A stretch of 64,000 nt of DNA from Parietaria judaica (taxonomy: Eukaryota; Streptophyta; Magnoliopsida; Rosales; Urticaceae), in contig OX940868.1 in assembly GCA_954871525.1 (NCBI GenBank), forward strand, positions 28,515,056 to 28,579,055. Direction: 5' to 3'. The translations under genes were made by a program, and so were the position numbers. A model generated the notes under the pieces. The model worked only from the letters and a program-made list of their open reading frames with translations. It did no database searches and was not told the DNA's origin. This document shows, piece by piece, positions 23,476 through 35,098 of this stretch. The number at the start of each line of letters is the position of its first letter. Position 1 is the stretch's first letter.

Positions 23476-25717
23476 TCAAATTATGCATCAATAAAAAGGA
23501 ACACATAGCAAGTGGCAAGTGGAGTGGTGGACTATCTAAATGAAGCACGACCCATTCACATTAGACTCACTAATAATAGGCGAATATAAGAAGCAGCACT
23601 ATCATTGAGTTGAGTGTCTGCACAAAGACAAAGTAGAAACATTAATACAAGCAAGGAAGGTGAGCACGCATTAGAGGAGACTTGAGGCAGTCAATTATCA
23701 CTAAAACATGGTCTTCTCATACACTATAGTACATTACCGACAACCATCAAAATCATTCTCTTCTTCTCTCTCAGCAAATTTCAAAGAATGATCAGCTGTA
23801 AAGTTCATACGCTTTTGCCCTTTTTTATTTCTTATTTTTGTGATATGTTATTCGAGTAGAAAGCAAAGCAGAGACTGTTCAAAGGGTCCTTTTGGCTTTG
23901 GGTTGTGAGAAAGTAGATGTATGTGCTTTCTTTTGCTCAAAACAGCCTCTCATAGTGATCTCTCCATAATTCACTTCACTTTTGGGTAGCTATGTAATTT
24001 TATTTTCCAATATTATATAGCTTTTTAATATTTATAATTATATATCGTTCTCGGGTCTGAGCTTCCGGCCCATTGCAAGAGTTCAAAAGAATGATCACGA
24101 ATTTACGATAGCTCCCCCGCAATTTGTATCACCCATCCAAAAAGTCCATATGTCAACTATTATTTCATGAGCGCATTTCGTCTTTATTTTTACGAGACGA
24201 AGCGAACTAATAATCAATCCATCGAACCCTAGATCTAAAAGCCGAATTCGCAGATGTATTTCTATGACGGCTGAGACGAATTTCCTCCTCCACACATATG
24301 TATATAAACATTAAACTACATTATTATTAGTGCACCTCATTGTATTGTCAATTTCTTCGTTGCATTAGCAGACTGTTTGTTTTTTGGTATGATCCACCAT
24401 TAAAAAGTCCAATATCTATTCATATTAATCTCTACTCTTGGCCTAATAATGACGGAGAATCCACGATTAGTACACTAATTACTTCGTAACAAAAAGTAAA
24501 TAAAAATAAACACATGTTTTTCAGATAATCAGAGAGGCAAATTCTCAATAAAACAGTCCACCTTTGTACGTATAATATTATCTGAGAATTCTGACAAGGT
24601 TAGAAGCTAAAACAATAATAGTCCTAATCCCTAAAACTATAAGGCTGAATTTCACGTGAGTTGTAACAAGTAACGTGTATCACACTCAATAAAAAATAAT
24701 TCATACATATCATATATGTAATGTGTACATATAAAGAGGAACCGAAAGGTCATTGTCGTTGAGAGCTGCCTAACTGTGGAGCGAAAAATAAGACTGGTTT
24801 TGATTCCAAAACACAATTCTGTGCGTGTCGTTTCGAAGTTCACACTTCAACCTTTTTTTCTTTTTCTTTTTCTTTTTTTTTCTTTTTTGTGTGTGGCCCT
24901 TCGAGGCCTTTTTGTGTCTAGGGAAATTTAAAAGCTTTGCAATATGGCGAAATTTAATTTCGTTCACACCTTTATTTCTACTTTTATTGTAAAAATATAC
25001 TTTATATTTAGAAATATTATATATACATAAATGTATATACAGAGGTTATGGAAACGTAAATGTGTTGCTAGGATAAAAGGGAAAATGAAGAGTATGCCAT
25101 GCTTGGCTCTCTACTAAGTATTGAGTTTAAATTTTGAGCTCCAAAATTTTAAATCCACTTTTGGAAAGTGGATGTTGATCGAGTGCTAAGAAATAGAGAG
25201 GTGCCTATCATAAGCATGACAAGAAGAAAATACATGTTATGACATGGAGGTAAGTAAGACAATGAAGATTTAACCTCAATCTAAATGAGAGTAGTTTAGG
25301 GCGGTATATTGAGAGACTACGAAGGTAACAAGTTTTTTTTTTTGGAACTTGCTCAAGTAATGAAATTGAGCTCATAGGTGTTTGGAGGAATTACGATTTG
25401 TAAATAATGAGTAACGATGACATTAAGTTTAATCTAAAGTCATTGTTAGTTAGATCAAGTCTTATAGATGCAATTTGTGGTACATTTACAAAAAGTGTAA
25501 TTTGACCAAAACTATTTTTTTTTTAATTTTTAATCTACTAATTCCTTGAAAAAAAAATATATATTAAAATTCCTAAAGATAGTTCCTAAAATTATTAAAA
25601 TGAAATTAGAGGGCATATATAAATAAAGCTATAAATTTTTAAATGTGAGACAATTTTGAGTTCTTGAGGGTATATGCTAGCAATTTTTGAAAAAAGGGTA
25701 TTTAAAAGTGAAATTCC

Positions 25718-25749
<32 letters not shown>

Positions 25750-26166
25750 GATTTCTCATTTCCTTTTGCATTTGACTTAAATTACCTCTTGCTTGGTCTT
25801 TTTATGCCAAAAATCACTTTGAGGATCTTCTGACCTTTGAATATATTGGTCTTATTCACTTTTTGTGATTTCAAACATAAGTTGATTCCTTGGTTATTTC
25901 GTTTTCAATAGACATTTTTGCTGATATTGTCGTTTTTTCCTTAATATGTGGATTCTTGTATTTAATGTCGTTTCCTACTGAACTTTGTCATTAGCAGTGT
26001 CCTTCAAGAGATGGATGTTCCATCTTTTAGTGGTGAAAGTGAAACTGACAGAGAAAAATTGTTTTTTATTTTTTTTAGTCCGGTTTCGATAAGCCTACTT
26101 TCTTAAACTAGCTACTGAGTCGGACCGTGCCAAAAATTAACTGCATGGTTTTTGAATAAGTAATTA
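21931..26166. other. 3' flank of Aux/IAA and gene-free spacer
   Basis: The first 200-300 bp is probably 3' UTR. Further on there is a direct repeat ('aagacatcatattg' at 22592 and 22689), AT microsatellites (23452-23474, 25723-25749) and a poly-pyrimidine run at 24850-24890. The open frames at 24095-24295 and 24652-24967 have no recognisable domain. No gene could be supported. Confidence 0.5.
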
Positions 26167-28417
26167 CTAGTAGATGGCCCGCGCTTCGCGCGGTGGCGGA
26201 AAAATATCCGATAAATTAAAATTAAAATATTTACTCATCTTATTATTTTTATTGTGTTAAACGAAAAATGATTATTTTTTTATGAATTATGTTGGCTATA
26301 AGATGGCATATAAAGTCATTTAATTTTATTCAGTTTAATTATTTTGATAAAAAAATATAATACGTTTTTTTACTAAAAAAACGACAAAATTGCAGTTTGG
26401 AATTTTATTTTCAACATTTCAATTATGAAAGAAGAAATAAAGGAAAAAATAAATAAATGTATATATACATATTATTTCTTTGAATAAGCAAATAATTATC
26501 TATGTTCTCCTATATCACACTGTTTAGACATTAATCTATAAAATCAAATTGTAATACCAAAAGTTTAGACATTAATCTATAAAATGAAATGTCATCTATT
26601 TAATGAGGTTACTAAGATAAAAATTTCCATTAATTCAGAAGTAAGAACACTTTATATACATATATATAAATATTAAATTGGAGGTGGTGAAAATAAAATA
26701 ACAAATCTAGATCTACCAAATAATAGCAAGCAAGTACCAATTATTCTTCCCTAAAAAATACCAATTATTCTTTATTTCAACGATTCTTTCCAACGTTTAT
26801 AGTTGTTTGAAAATATAAAAACTAAGCGAATGTAATTTATTGTATATTAGAACATTGCAAGAGGTGATTGTAGTTTATACTTTAATACATATAGTACTCG
26901 AGAGAACTATAACATATTCATGTTTCCTCAAAGAAAAAAAAATATATATATAGCCATTTGCTTATCTAGTTGCTTATTTGGATTTGTAATTAAAAAAAAC
27001 ATACTTAAAAATACATTACCAAATAAAAAAATAAAAAATAAGTCAGACATAGAAAATATAAATAAAAATAACATACATGAACTAATAGAACAATGAGAAT
27101 TGCTTTGCTTGTACAAATAATAAATTGAGAGGTTATTAACTGTTGTAAGCCATTACAAAAAAAGTGTTTGAATGTTTTACGCCATCAGAACCATCAATGC
27201 ATAAAAAAGCTTCAATACATCATAAGTTCTATCAAGTGAATAATGGATCTTGAAAGACATGAATTATATATTGTGATTCTCTTACTCAAGAACCTTTTCA
27301 TATGATTTCTAACACAACCTCGTCTTTCTCGTATATGATAAATGCAGTCCAACCAAATCTTCTCACCCAAACATATGCATTCCTAAAATGAGTCAATGAA
27401 CAAACAAAAGCATGAATCTTTGCATTGAACTTGCTTCCAGAAAATGCACATTTTCAAATCTGGGTCAATAAAATAAATAATGAATAGAAATATATATAAT
27501 CAATAAGATATTATTGAGTGGTGAGCCTCTTACAAATGTTCTATAATGAAAAACTGCAAAAGAAAGTATGAGCATATACAAAAAAAAAATGTAAGTACTT
27601 ACAAGGTATATAAATTTGTAAAATGTGCATATCATAAATCAATTGACGTAATGAAACAATAAGTAAATATGGTGTAGGAAATATTGTTAAGAAAATAATT
27701 TCTTACCATGGAAATATTAGTGTGTAACACTTGTGAGGAAGAACTTTGTTCCTTTTGTGTGGAGCTTGTATAATAAGTAGCTGAAGGAAAAAAATCTAAA
27801 TATATTAGCAATCTTAAGCCGGAAAGAATAACCTACAAATTAAAAAAATCATGCTCGAGTAACAAAAATAAAATCAAAAGAAATTGAAAGAGAATTTTAA
27901 TATTGGTATTATATTTATAGAGATCAAAGCAAATCTGAACATTCAAAACTTTAAACCCTTGACATACCCTAATATTATTGTTTTAAAAACAGAAACGTGT
28001 AGTGTATTTCTTAATGGTAATTCATTGTCTAATTTATGTTAGAAAGCTTGGAAGTTAGATGGTTGGTACTAATAAAAATGACAATAAACTCACACCTTTA
28101 ACTATCACCTCTTGATATTTTTACTCACCATCATTTTACTTGGTATATATGCGTGTGTATATAAATATTAACAATATTAAAGAGATATTAAACAAATGAA
28201 AAATTGAAGACACAAAATTAATTGTCATTGAAAAACAAATGAGATTTCATTATTTTATAAAAAAAATAATCTAAATTCTAAGAAAAAAGAATTTCTCAAT
28301 ACTTGATTTCATTGCGTCACCAACACTTGATTGTTCTTGTAAGAAAAATCACTTTCTCAATGGCTTGATCTCATTGTGCCACATCACTTGTGAGTTCTTC
28401 CTTTTAATATATATAGA
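26167..28417 (-). mobile_element. Non-autonomous Helitron
   Basis: On the minus strand the 3' end has the Helitron signature: a GC hairpin (stem CCGCGC/GCGCGG, loop GAA, plus-strand 26179-26193), a 12-base spacer, then CTAG (26170-26167), with T as the next host base. The 5' end starts TCTATATATATTAAAAGG at 28417, preceded by host A, matching insertion between A and T. The element is 2251 bp and AT-rich. I see no Rep/helicase coding, so it would depend on an autonomous relative. Two related words with 'cacttgtgagttctt' and 'acttgattgttctt' repeat near the 5' end. Confidence 0.72.
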
Positions 28418-28594
28418 TTAGATTGTAAGAGGAAAAAACTTGAAATTTTTGCATCGATTTATGAATTGTAAAAAACAAAATCGTTTAATAATAATAATAT
28501 TAATTGAGAATTCTGACCGAGACGAACTCTTTTTTTTTTCCTTTAAGTCCCGTTTAACCAGAATATTTCACAAGGCTCAGCTAGTATTAATGCT

Positions 28595-30410
28595 TGTAGG
28601 CACGATATGATATATAAAGTTTGGAGATACAATTTCTAGTGAAATTTTTGTGTATTCTAAACCTTCAATTCTTCTTTCTTTTATAGATGAATTTGAGTTA
28701 TATGTTCTTAATTGCGTAGTATTATTCTAGTGGAGAGGAACATTTGAAGGAGCTCGATGGGATGCCACCATGTTGTTGTCAGGCGTGGATGGTGGATATT
28801 TGATGGAGAGATGAGTTAGCCCTATTATTATTGAATCCAACATCAGGTAGAACATTATGGGTACTAGAACATTATTGTCTAAAAATAAGGTAATCGCAAT
28901 ATAGGACTTTGTGGCTCATTATTGAAGGATTATATATCCCACTACTTCAGAAATTTCAATAAGTAATAAATAAGTTTTTTTTTTCATATATTTATTTTCG
29001 TCATTACAGAGAACAAGTGGTCTTCATCTTTGTCATTTAGGTTGTGTTTGAATTTGATGATCTGGTCTTTGACTGGATAATTTGTGGTATTATTGAGTAG
29101 TACTCTTCATCTGTCATGGTTGATGCTAACGTGGCAAATTCTTGAGACTTTCTTGCTAGAAAAATGGTTGTTTCTGCTGCGCATTTTTTTTCCTTGTTGC
29201 TTCAATAATAAATGCACTGTTTATTTTTTAATTGATTGTGGGACAACCGAGTTGTTCCACCATTTGACTAGGAAAACCCTAATTAGTATTGAATCTCCTT
29301 TGTCATCAATGTATTGTTGGTATAATTTCCACAAGAAAGACCAAGGGAGATAATTTTTTTTTTAGAATAATGATAATGGATTGAATTATTTTTCTCCATC
29401 AGTGGGATTAAAGAAGTTTTTAAAGTAGTCAAAACTTTCTTTAACCTCAAGAGTAAGAATATCAGGTATATAGAACCATAATGGATTGTGTTGGGTGACT
29501 GATTTTTGGTTAAAACCAATACTCTCCCAAAATGGTTCAAAACACGGTGGAACAATTTTTGGTTCTATGCCTGATATTCTTACTCTTGAGATAAAAGAAA
29601 GTTTTGACTACTTTATTTTTTTTTAATCCCACTGATGAAGAAAAATAATTCGATCCATTATCGTTATTCTCAATAAATTTTCATCTCCCTTGGTCTCTCT
29701 AGTGAAAATTATACCAACAATATATTGATGCAAATGAGATGCAATACTAATTAAGGTGTTCCTTTTCAAATGGTGGAACAACTAGTTTGTCTCACAATCA
29801 ATTGAAAAAGTAGACAGTCCATTCATGGTTGAAGCAACAAGGGAAAGAAAAAAAAATATACGCACCAGAAACAACCAATTTTCTAGTAAGAAAGTATCAT
29901 GCAAGTGCCACATTAGAATAAACCAAGACAAATGAAGAATACTTCTCAATAATACAACAAATTATGCAGGCAAATACCAAATCGTCAAATTCAAAGACAA
30001 CCAATATGACAAAGATGAAGACCACTTGTTCTCTTTAATTATGAAAATAAATATATGAAAAAAGTTATCTATTACCTATTGAAATTCTGAAGTTGTGGGA
30101 CATGAAATCCTTCAATAATGATCCGCAAAGATCTGTTTTGTAATTATCTTATCTTTAGACAATAATGCTCAAGTACCAAAAATGTTCTACCACATGCATC
30201 CACCACCTGATGTTGGAACTCAACAATTCTACGGCTAACTCATCTCTCCCTCAAATATCCATCATTGGTGGACTCTCATTAAGCTCCTGCAAACGCTATC
30301 CACTAGACTAGTTCATCTGTAAAAAGAAGAAAAATTGAAGCTTGATGACACAGTGAAAATTTCACTAGAGATTGTATCTCCAAACTTAATATATTCTATC
30401 CGATAATAAG
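28595..30410. repeat. Giant imperfect inverted repeat (about 1.8 kb)
   Basis: The left arm (about 28600-29480) pairs with the right arm (about 29550-30400) around a centre near 29505. Matching anchors include 'gtttggagatacaatttcta' at 28619 against its complement near 30365-30390, 'aacaagtggtcttcatcttt' near 29013 against 30010-30035, and 'agaatatcaggtata' near 29456 against 29565-29580. The arms differ by scattered substitutions and small indels but align over about 850 bp each. No terminal signature or TSD was found. The open frames on the arms (29084-29353 plus, 29283-29555 minus) have no recognisable domain. Confidence 0.85.
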
Positions 30411-30584
30411 AATTTCTTATATTTCCAATATCACTCTAAGTTCCCTTTTAAATTTAAATCCTCCAAAAAAAACGTGTTATATTAATCCACCAATCCTTCT
30501 TTCTATATTGCAAATACATATAATTAAAACAATTACGCACCCGACTCTCCAAATTACGCATCCACACATATAATATATATATAT

Positions 30585-31574
30585 GGGTAAACTGTGGCTA
30601 ATGTACCCAATGTTTGATATTCTGCGGATTATGTACCCAATGCTTATTTTTCGGCGGCTAATGTACTCAATGTTTGATTTGTTAGATATTTTCGTGTTTT
30701 TCGTCAGTTGACCGTTAGAGAGTTATCATCCTCTATATGTACACTTTTTCGTATTTTTGACATAACTTACTCAATTTTTGTCCATATTTTATGCAAGAGT
30801 TATGGTTGGAAAGATAAGAGATAGATCTACAACTTTTATGTTTTAAGTTTTGTAAAATAAGTTCTAGAAAAATACAAAAATTCAAATACAACGTACAACT
30901 GGACATTAGTTTAATGCAAAATATTTATTTCGAGCAAATTTTAACATACTTAGTGATTTTTTAGATGAAACGTAAAAGTAAAAAGTTATAGATAAATATT
31001 TTAGCTTTCTAACGGCTTTTTATTAAATTTTGGACAAAAAATGAGCGAGTTATGCCAAAAATATGAATTATGTGATGTGAAATAATCTTTCATATTTTTG
31101 CCATGACTCACTCATTTGTTGTCTAAAATTTATAAATAAACACCCTTTAGAAAGATAAAAAAATTTATCTACAACTTTTTAGTTTTACGTTTCATGCTAA
31201 AAAATCATTAAGTATATTAAAATTTGCTCGAAACAAATATTTTGCATGGCACTAATGTCCAGTTTTACGTAGTAATTAAAATTTCATATTTTTCAAAAAC
31301 TTTTTTTACAAAACTTAAAGCACCAAAGTTGTAGATCTATCTCTTATATTTCCAACCATAGGTCCTGCATAAAATTTGGATAAAAAATGAGTGAGTTATG
31401 TCAAAAATACAAAAAGTGTACATATAGAGGATGATAAGTCTCTAACGGTCAACTGACGGAAAACACGAAAATATCTAACGGATCAAACATTGGGTACATT
31501 AGCCGTAAAAAATAAACATTAGGTACATAATCCACAGAAAATAAAATATTGGGTACATTAGCCGCAGTTTATCC
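30585..31574. mobile_element. Foldback element, probably Mutator-like (MULE)
   Basis: Nearly the whole 990 bp is one inverted repeat, with arms of about 480 bp meeting near 31080. It begins GGGTAAACTGTGGCTAATGT; the right end inverts to GGATAAACTGCGGCTAATGT. The 9-bp flanks are identical (TATATATAT at 30576-30584 and 31575-31583), the MULE TSD length, although the AT-repeat context weakens this. Within the left arm, 'atgtacccaatg' and 'ggctaatgtac' recur as subterminal repeats. Non-coding. Confidence 0.7.
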
Positions 31575-32294
31575 TATATATATATACACACACACCGAAA
31601 TTGTCAAATTTCCAGCATTTCCATCAGCATACTCACGGTAACCCATGGGTTTCAAATCATTGGCTGTGGTGGACTGGTACTGCATTCTTAGCGGAACAAA
31701 CAATGAAATATATACGTTGATATTTGACCAAACTTACTAATATAACGTCTAACAATTTTTTGGCCCTAATACAATGTCGGCTTTTTATACATTCATAATT
31801 AATTTTTAAAAATAATTTAGACTACAAAGAAATTTCCATGTCCCATAAATAATATATATCCAAAATAGGGTATATATAGCAATAATATTTGCATATAATT
31901 GAGCAGATGTACCAACAATTCCAAGAAAGAGAGAAAAAAAAAAAACGAGTAGAAAATGGATTAATCCTCTATGCAAATATAAAAACTAGGAAAAAAATAA
32001 ATAATTGATCAATAGTTTATACAAATACTATATACTTGGCTCTTGGGTATGGTACTAGAGCCATCAGCCAAGATATAGAAGATATACTGATCAACACAAA
32101 AAGTCATGCATATATGATTATATGAAACCAAAGAATAGGCTACGATTTTCTTGTATATATTTGGCTAGAAATTATAACATGTATATGAAAGTTTTCATTT
32201 ACGAGATTTTTATGTTACAATAATATACCTTTTTTTTAAATCTTATGAGATCACTTCTATCCTCCAGAAACTGTCCATGTTCTTCTTCCTTGAA

Positions 32295-32339
<45 letters not shown>

Positions 32340-32559
32340 AATGAAAATCATTAATAGAGAAGGAAAATCTACAGGTAATAAAAAGGAACTGGATCAAATA
32401 AGAGAAGGCTGAAGAAGAGCTTATTTACCTTCAGTAGTTGCCGATCATGAAATTTCTCTTTAGCTTTGCCTGGCGTGATCCTGTGTGCCATTTTATCATT
32501 ACACACACGTATACATTCACGTACAACACCAAAAGCAAAGGCATAATATATACATAAAG

Positions 32560-32591
<32 letters not shown>

Positions 32592-32835
32592 GTGTGTGTT
32601 CAGTCGCTTCTATTTCTGTTGGGAGCTAAAAAAAATGTATTTAAATTGTTATTTTTTGGTTGAGGAAACGACAGTATATCTAGGGTTTATGATCAGTGGT
32701 CACATGCAAGGAAGGGTGACTTCATGAAAACTGATGTGAAATAATTTCATTAGTATGTACTTATAATTATTGCCTGCTTGAAATATTTAGGTTCGTATTC
32801 TCATTTCTTATATCCTTCACACCCATATATATATA
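31575..32835. other. Intergenic DNA with AT microsatellites
   Basis: No gene seen. It contains (AT)n tracts at 32296-32334 and 32560-32587. The open frame at 32485-32727 spans one of them and is low-complexity. Confidence 0.6.
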
Positions 32836-32974
32836 TAGGCCCGGTTTTGTGGGTATGTGGACTAGGCCCATGCCTAGGGCCTCACATTTGAGTGCAAAAA
32901 TTACACTAAGCTTGGGGCCTCAAAACTTGTGATAAAAGGCCAAAAAAAAAATGAACTTTAAACCTAAATAATTA

Positions 32975-34389
32975 GGGATAATAGCGGCAAAAGTGGTCAA
33001 AGTTAGGCCAAGTGTGCAAATAAGTAGCCAAACTGATTTAATATCGGCATAAGTAGCCAAAGTTTACCAAACCGTGGACAGTACAAATTCCATCCATTTC
33101 AAGTCAACGTCGTTTGCCACGTCATTTCCACAAGTGTTGAGCTTTGGCCACTTATTTGCACACTCGGCCTAACTTTAGCCACTTTTGCCGCTATTATCCC
33201 TTATTTTTTTACGTTCCAAAGTATTTTTTAGCGTTTATCTAGATTTTTTTTTTGTTTTTTCTTTTTCTTAAGATTTGACTAAAACTTGATTTCCGAAAGA
33301 ATTGATTCCGTTTCTTAAATTTAGAACGCTGAATATCACTCTCAATTTTCAAAACATTAAAATGTGTTATCGGTTTCACATGTAATTTAGGATCATAGTA
33401 TTTGACATAAAACCTCTATATACTTAATTGTTAGGGACCATTAGATTATTTTAAAGGAATTGGTACGAAATACCCATTTAGCCATAATTTTTTTTTAATT
33501 ACTCATTGTGTGTATTAAAATGTACTAAAATATGTATTTTTAATAAGTTTGTACAAAATAAAAATTTCGTTAATAATGTTGGCCTAACAAGTTAGAGCCG
33601 AGACTAAAATTGAGACTTTTTTACATTATTTTATTCAGATTATTAATTTTATGAAATTTTGTTAAATACAATAAAATTTCCTAACATGGTACAATAAAAT
33701 TTCATAAAATTAATAATCTTAATAAAATAATGTAAAAAAGTCTCGATTTTAGTCTCGGATCTAACTAACAATGTTAGGCCAACATTATTAACGAAATTTT
33801 TATTTTGTGCAAAGTTTTTAAAACATACCTACTTTAGTACATTTTAAAACACACAATGATTAATTTGAATAAAAAAAAATGTGTGGCTAAATGGGTATTT
33901 CGTACCAATTCCTTTAAAAGAATATAATGGTCCCTAACAATTAAATATATAGAGGTTTTATGTCAAATCCTATGATTGTAAATTACATGTGAAACCGATA
34001 ACACATTTTAATGTTTTCAAAATTGAGAATGATATTCAGCGTTCTAAATATAAAAAACAGAATCAGTTCTTTCGAAATCAAGTTTTAATCAAATCTTAAG
34101 AAAAAAAAATAACAAAAAAATATAGATAAACCCTAAAAAATACTTTGGAATGTAAAAAAATAAGGGATTATAGCGGCCAAAGTGGCTAAAGTTAGGCCGA
34201 GTGTGCAAATAAGTGGCCAAAGCTCAACACTTGTGGAAACGACGTGGCAAACGGCGTTGACATGAAATGGATGGAATTTGTACTGTCCACGGTTTGGTAA
34301 ACTTTGGCTACTTATGCCGATATTAAATCGGTTTGGCCACTTATTTGCACACTTGGCTTAACTTTGGCCACTTTTGCCGCTATTATCCC
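32975..34389. mobile_element. Composite foldback: two opposed MITEs around an inverted repeat
   Basis: A 1415-bp, almost fully self-complementary block centred near 33680. Each outer end is itself a small inverted-repeat MITE of about 227 bp (32975-33202 and 34164-34389). Each starts with GGGATAATAGCGGC or a close variant and ends with the complement. Between them lie arms of about 470 bp (left anchor 'catgtaatttaggatcatag', mirrored near 33966-33990) and a short loop. The 9-bp flanks aaataatta (32966-32974) and aaatattta (34390-34398) match at 8 of 9, as for a Mutator-like insertion. Neither small MITE has its own matching TSD, so the whole block seems to have moved as one. Confidence 0.75.
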
Positions 34390-34390
34390 A

Positions 34391-34927
34391 AATATTTATA
34401 ATGAATCATCTCTTTCCATTATTGCCCTACACCAGTTACGAAGCACAACGGAAGCGCATGTGAGCCAAGGTAAAATCACTATCCATTATAATTTGTCTTT
34501 ATATTGTAATATAATAATAATAATATTTTGTTGTTGGCTTACGACATCAATGGAATACAATCAGATTTCAGATCTCGAAAAAAATGATCTCTTCAAGGAA
34601 TTAGAAATACTGAGTCAGAATGTTCCAAAAGATACGAAGACAACAATTGATGTTTTGAATTACATTAAAGAAGTGAATTATTGTTATCCAAATGCATGGA
34701 TTGCTTATAGGATTATGCTAACTATTCCAGTCACTGTTGCTCATGCCGAGAGGAGTTTCTCAAAGTTGAAATTGATCAAGACTTATGTTCGATCAAGTAT
34801 GTCTCAAGACAGGTTGTCTGGTTTAGCTACATTATCTATTGAAAAAGATTTGGTCGAGAAACTTGATTATGCAGATTTGATTGGTACTTTTGCATCAAAA
34901 AACGCTAGACCTGTCATATTTAAATGA
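34391..34927 (+). pseudogene. hAT transposase C-terminal (dimerisation) remnant
   Basis: Exon-like coding from about 34565 to the stop at 34927 contains the hAT family C-terminal dimerisation signature: 'YPNAWIAYRIMLTIPVTVAH', then AERSFSKLKLIKTY, then RSSMSQDRLSGLATLSIE. A GT at 34470 and AG at 34564 (or 34571) could be a retained intron joining a preceding short coding piece (up to 34469). The N-terminal zinc finger and catalytic core are absent, and the upstream sequence is interrupted by the foldback. It is most like plant 'TTF-type/ZMYM1-like' hAT transposases. No longer a functional transposase. Confidence 0.85.
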
Positions 34928-35098
34928 GTATGTAATTATATTTTTATTATATTTCATTTAGTAATCTCAATCGAGTCACTAATCGTTTTGTATATTTTTT
35001 GGAATTAGAATATGCATTGAAATTTAATTTCTCTATTTTAATAGGGGCCTAAAAATTAATTTTCTCCTAGGACCTCGTCAGACACAGGGCCGACCCTG

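Larger units (their letters stand above)
32836..35098 (+). mobile_element. Internally deleted hAT element carrying a nested foldback
   Basis: The left end TAGGCCCGGTTTTGTG and the right end, which inverts to CAGGGTCGGCCCTGTG, are imperfect hAT-type terminal repeats. TATATATA-like target sequence lies on both sides. The element's own sequence amounts to about 850 bp (32836-32974 and 34390-35098); the rest is the foldback at 32975-34389. The right part encodes a hAT C-terminal dimerisation region. Most of the transposase is missing, so the element cannot be autonomous. Confidence 0.65.

Noticed and set aside
23788..23860. A 23-codon hydrophobic open frame after a leader-like stretch
   Set aside because: Too short, with no peptide-family motif; more likely chance.
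32465..32489. 'tgcctggcgtgatcctgtgt' resembling miR160
   Set aside because: It has an internal insertion and mismatches relative to miR160, and no star strand or hairpin was seen nearby.
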